Shown in pieces: positions 36,155 to 37,556 of a DNA stretch of 37,556 bases. Positions within the stretch are counted from its first letter, which is position 1. Every line of letters begins with the position of its first letter. The notes beneath the pieces are model-generated. The model saw only the letters and a list, made by a program, of their open reading frames with translations. It had not been told where the DNA came from and did not search any database. This DNA comes from Alphaproteobacteria bacterium MarineAlpha2_Bin1 (lineage in GTDB: Bacteria > Pseudomonadota > Alphaproteobacteria > SHVP01). The stretch lies in assembly GCA_002938125.1 (NCBI GenBank), contig PTLN01000004.1, forward strand, positions 1 to 37,556, in the 5' to 3' direction. The translations under genes were made by a program, and so were the position numbers.

Positions 36155-37462
36155 ATGTCACCAATATTGATCGGTATTCTAGGGCTAGTCCTTTTATTTA
36201 TATTTATTGCTTTGCATGTTCCCATTGGTGTTTCGATGGGAATAACAGGGTTTATTACCATCGGTTACTTGATTGGTTTTGGACCTGCGTATGGGCTTTT
36301 CGGTGCAGAGGGTAGGTCAGTTGTTACTAGTGAAGGTTTAGCTGTCGTAGCAAGTTTTATCCTTATGGGCGCTTTTGCTAACTTAAGCGGACTTGCCCAA
36401 GATTTGTATAGATTAGCATATGCCTTTTTCGGTCATTTAAGAGGAGGTCTCGCTCTGGCTACTGTTGGTGCTTGTGGTGGTTTTGGATCTGTGAGTGGAT
36501 CATCAATTGCAACAACAGCAACGATGACAAGAATAGCATTACCAGAAATGGCTGAGAGGGGATACTCGCCCATGCTATCAGCCGGAAGTATCGCAGCAGG
36601 TGGAACCTTAGGAATGTTAATTCCTCCTTCTATAGTGATGATTATTTATGGAATTTTAACTGAACAATTTATAATAGGTCTATTCGCTGCAGCGTTAATC
36701 CCTGGCTTGCTGTCTATAATTGTGTATTTTTTTGCAATAAGAGCTATAGTTTTTATAAAACCTGAAATGGGGCCACCTGGGCCAAGATTGCCATGGAGCC
36801 AGAGATTAAAGATCTTAAGGGATTCGTGGGGTGTTTTAACTTTAGCAATAATTGTTTCAGTAGGTTTGTATACTGGAGTTTTTTCGCCGGCTGAGTCAGC
36901 GTCAGTCGGAGTAGTGATTGCTTTTCTATTTGCTTTATTTAGAAAAAAAATCACTTGGAATTCATTTCTTGAGACACTTATTGATGCTGCTAGCACTACA
37001 GGTATGATTTATGTGATTATCATTGGTGCACATATTTTTTCATTCTTTATGACACTTTCTGGACTTCCAGAATCAATAGTAAGTAGTATTGAAGATCTAG
37101 GACTTAACAAATACATCATACTTATTCTTTTATATCTAATGTTTATTATACTAGGAAGTATTTTTGATACCGTTGCTGCAATGGTAATTACACTTCCATT
37201 TGTTTTTCCCCTAATAGTTAATTTAGGCTTCGATCCAATATGGTGGGGAGTCATAAATGTAATTGTAATGGAAATAGGTATGATAACGCCCCCAATTGGA
37301 ATGAATGTTTTTGTTATGCACGGAATGGCAAAACATCTTCCTATCACGACAATATTTAAAGGCATAGCCCCATTTGCGGGTGCAGATTTAGTTAGATTAG
37401 CACTTGTGACATGTTTCCCTGCATTAGCTCTCTGGTTACCAAATTTATGGGGTTATTTATAA
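36155..37462 (+). CDS. TRAP transporter large permease (DctM family)
   Basis: LHVPIGVSMGITGFI, GACGGFGSVSGSSIATTATMTRIALPEMAERGYSPMLSAGSIAAGGTLGMLIPPSIVMIIYG, ITPPIGMNVFVMHGMA. Confidence 0.96.
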   Translation: MSPILIGILGLVLLFIFIALHVPIGVSMGITGFITIGYLIGFGPAYGLFGAEGRSVVTSEGLAVVASFILMGAFANLSGLAQDLYRLAYAFFGHLRGGLALATVGACGGFGSVSGSSIATTATMTRIALPEMAERGYSPMLSAGSIAAGGTLGMLIPPSIVMIIYGILTEQFIIGLFAAALIPGLLSIIVYFFAIRAIVFIKPEMGPPGPRLPWSQRLKILRDSWGVLTLAIIVSVGLYTGVFSPAESASVGVVIAFLFALFRKKITWNSFLETLIDAASTTGMIYVIIIGAHIFSFFMTLSGLPESIVSSIEDLGLNKYIILILLYLMFIILGSIFDTVAAMVITLPFVFPLIVNLGFDPIWWGVINVIVMEIGMITPPIGMNVFVMHGMAKHLPITTIFKGIAPFAGADLVRLALVTCFPALALWLPNLWGYL

Positions 37463-37463
37463 T

Positions 37464-37556
37464 TTAATTTTTTTCCATCCACCACAAAGAGTCTTGACTC
37501 AATAAATATATTTTTCCGTTGTCAGGATGTATTTGTATATCTCTTATTCTTCCAAT
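37464..37556 (-). CDS. C-terminal fragment of a PQQ-dependent sugar (aldose) dehydrogenase-like protein (partial)
   Basis: The reverse strand from the window edge reads ...IGRIRDIQIHPDNGKIYLLSQDSLWWMEKN*, matching the RIRDI..GPDG.IYLLTD-type C-terminus of soluble glucose/sorbosone dehydrogenases. Stop is 1 bp from the dctM stop. Confidence 0.7.
   Translation of the reverse strand: MGRIRDIQIHPDNGKIYLLSQDSLWWMEKN

Noticed and set aside
36646-37365. Minus-strand ORFs (116 and 118 aa) inside dctM
   Set aside because: Antisense to a clear DctM permease; no recognisable domains.
1-37556. Search for CRISPR arrays, tRNA/rRNA genes, integrases, transposases, toxin-antitoxin or defence genes
   Set aside because: None recognised by eye on either strand. 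The window reads as ordinary chromosomal metabolic content, although small or divergent elements could be missed without tools.

Overview
This is an AT-rich, gene-dense window that looks like the chromosome of a heterotrophic, probably marine alphaproteobacterium; the taxon is an inference from gene content and composition. I recognised no rRNA, tRNA, CRISPR array, transposase, integrase or phage gene. The content is mostly small-molecule catabolism. (i) N-carbamoyl/ureide chemistry: a 5'-truncated M20 amidase, a D-carbamoylase-type nitrilase, an Asp/Glu/hydantoin racemase-family protein, an N-carbamoylsarcosine amidase-like isochorismatase and two PuuE-like deacetylases. (ii) A GAF-GAF-PAS-class III adenylate cyclase-TPR protein preceded by a coiled-coil protein made of perfect-length 36-aa repeats. 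(iii) A ferredoxin-NADP reductase + KorA/KorB module. (iv) A split LeuCD-type hydro-lyase + PrpB-type lyase operon. (v) Two paralogous methyltransferases with a shared N-terminal extension. (vi) A FAD monooxygenase next to a complete TRAP transporter. The right edge cuts the C-terminus of a PQQ sugar-dehydrogenase-like gene on the minus strand, which the ORF track misses. The most unusual signals are hydrolase-fold proteins with altered catalytic residues: a tandem-fused alpha/beta hydrolase with GYHTGS (His at the nucleophile position) in both halves, an alpha/beta hydrolase with Ala at the nucleophile position, and a double nitrilase whose second domain has lost the catalytic Cys. I do not see a clear defence or mobile system. 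All calls come from motif reading without database searches.
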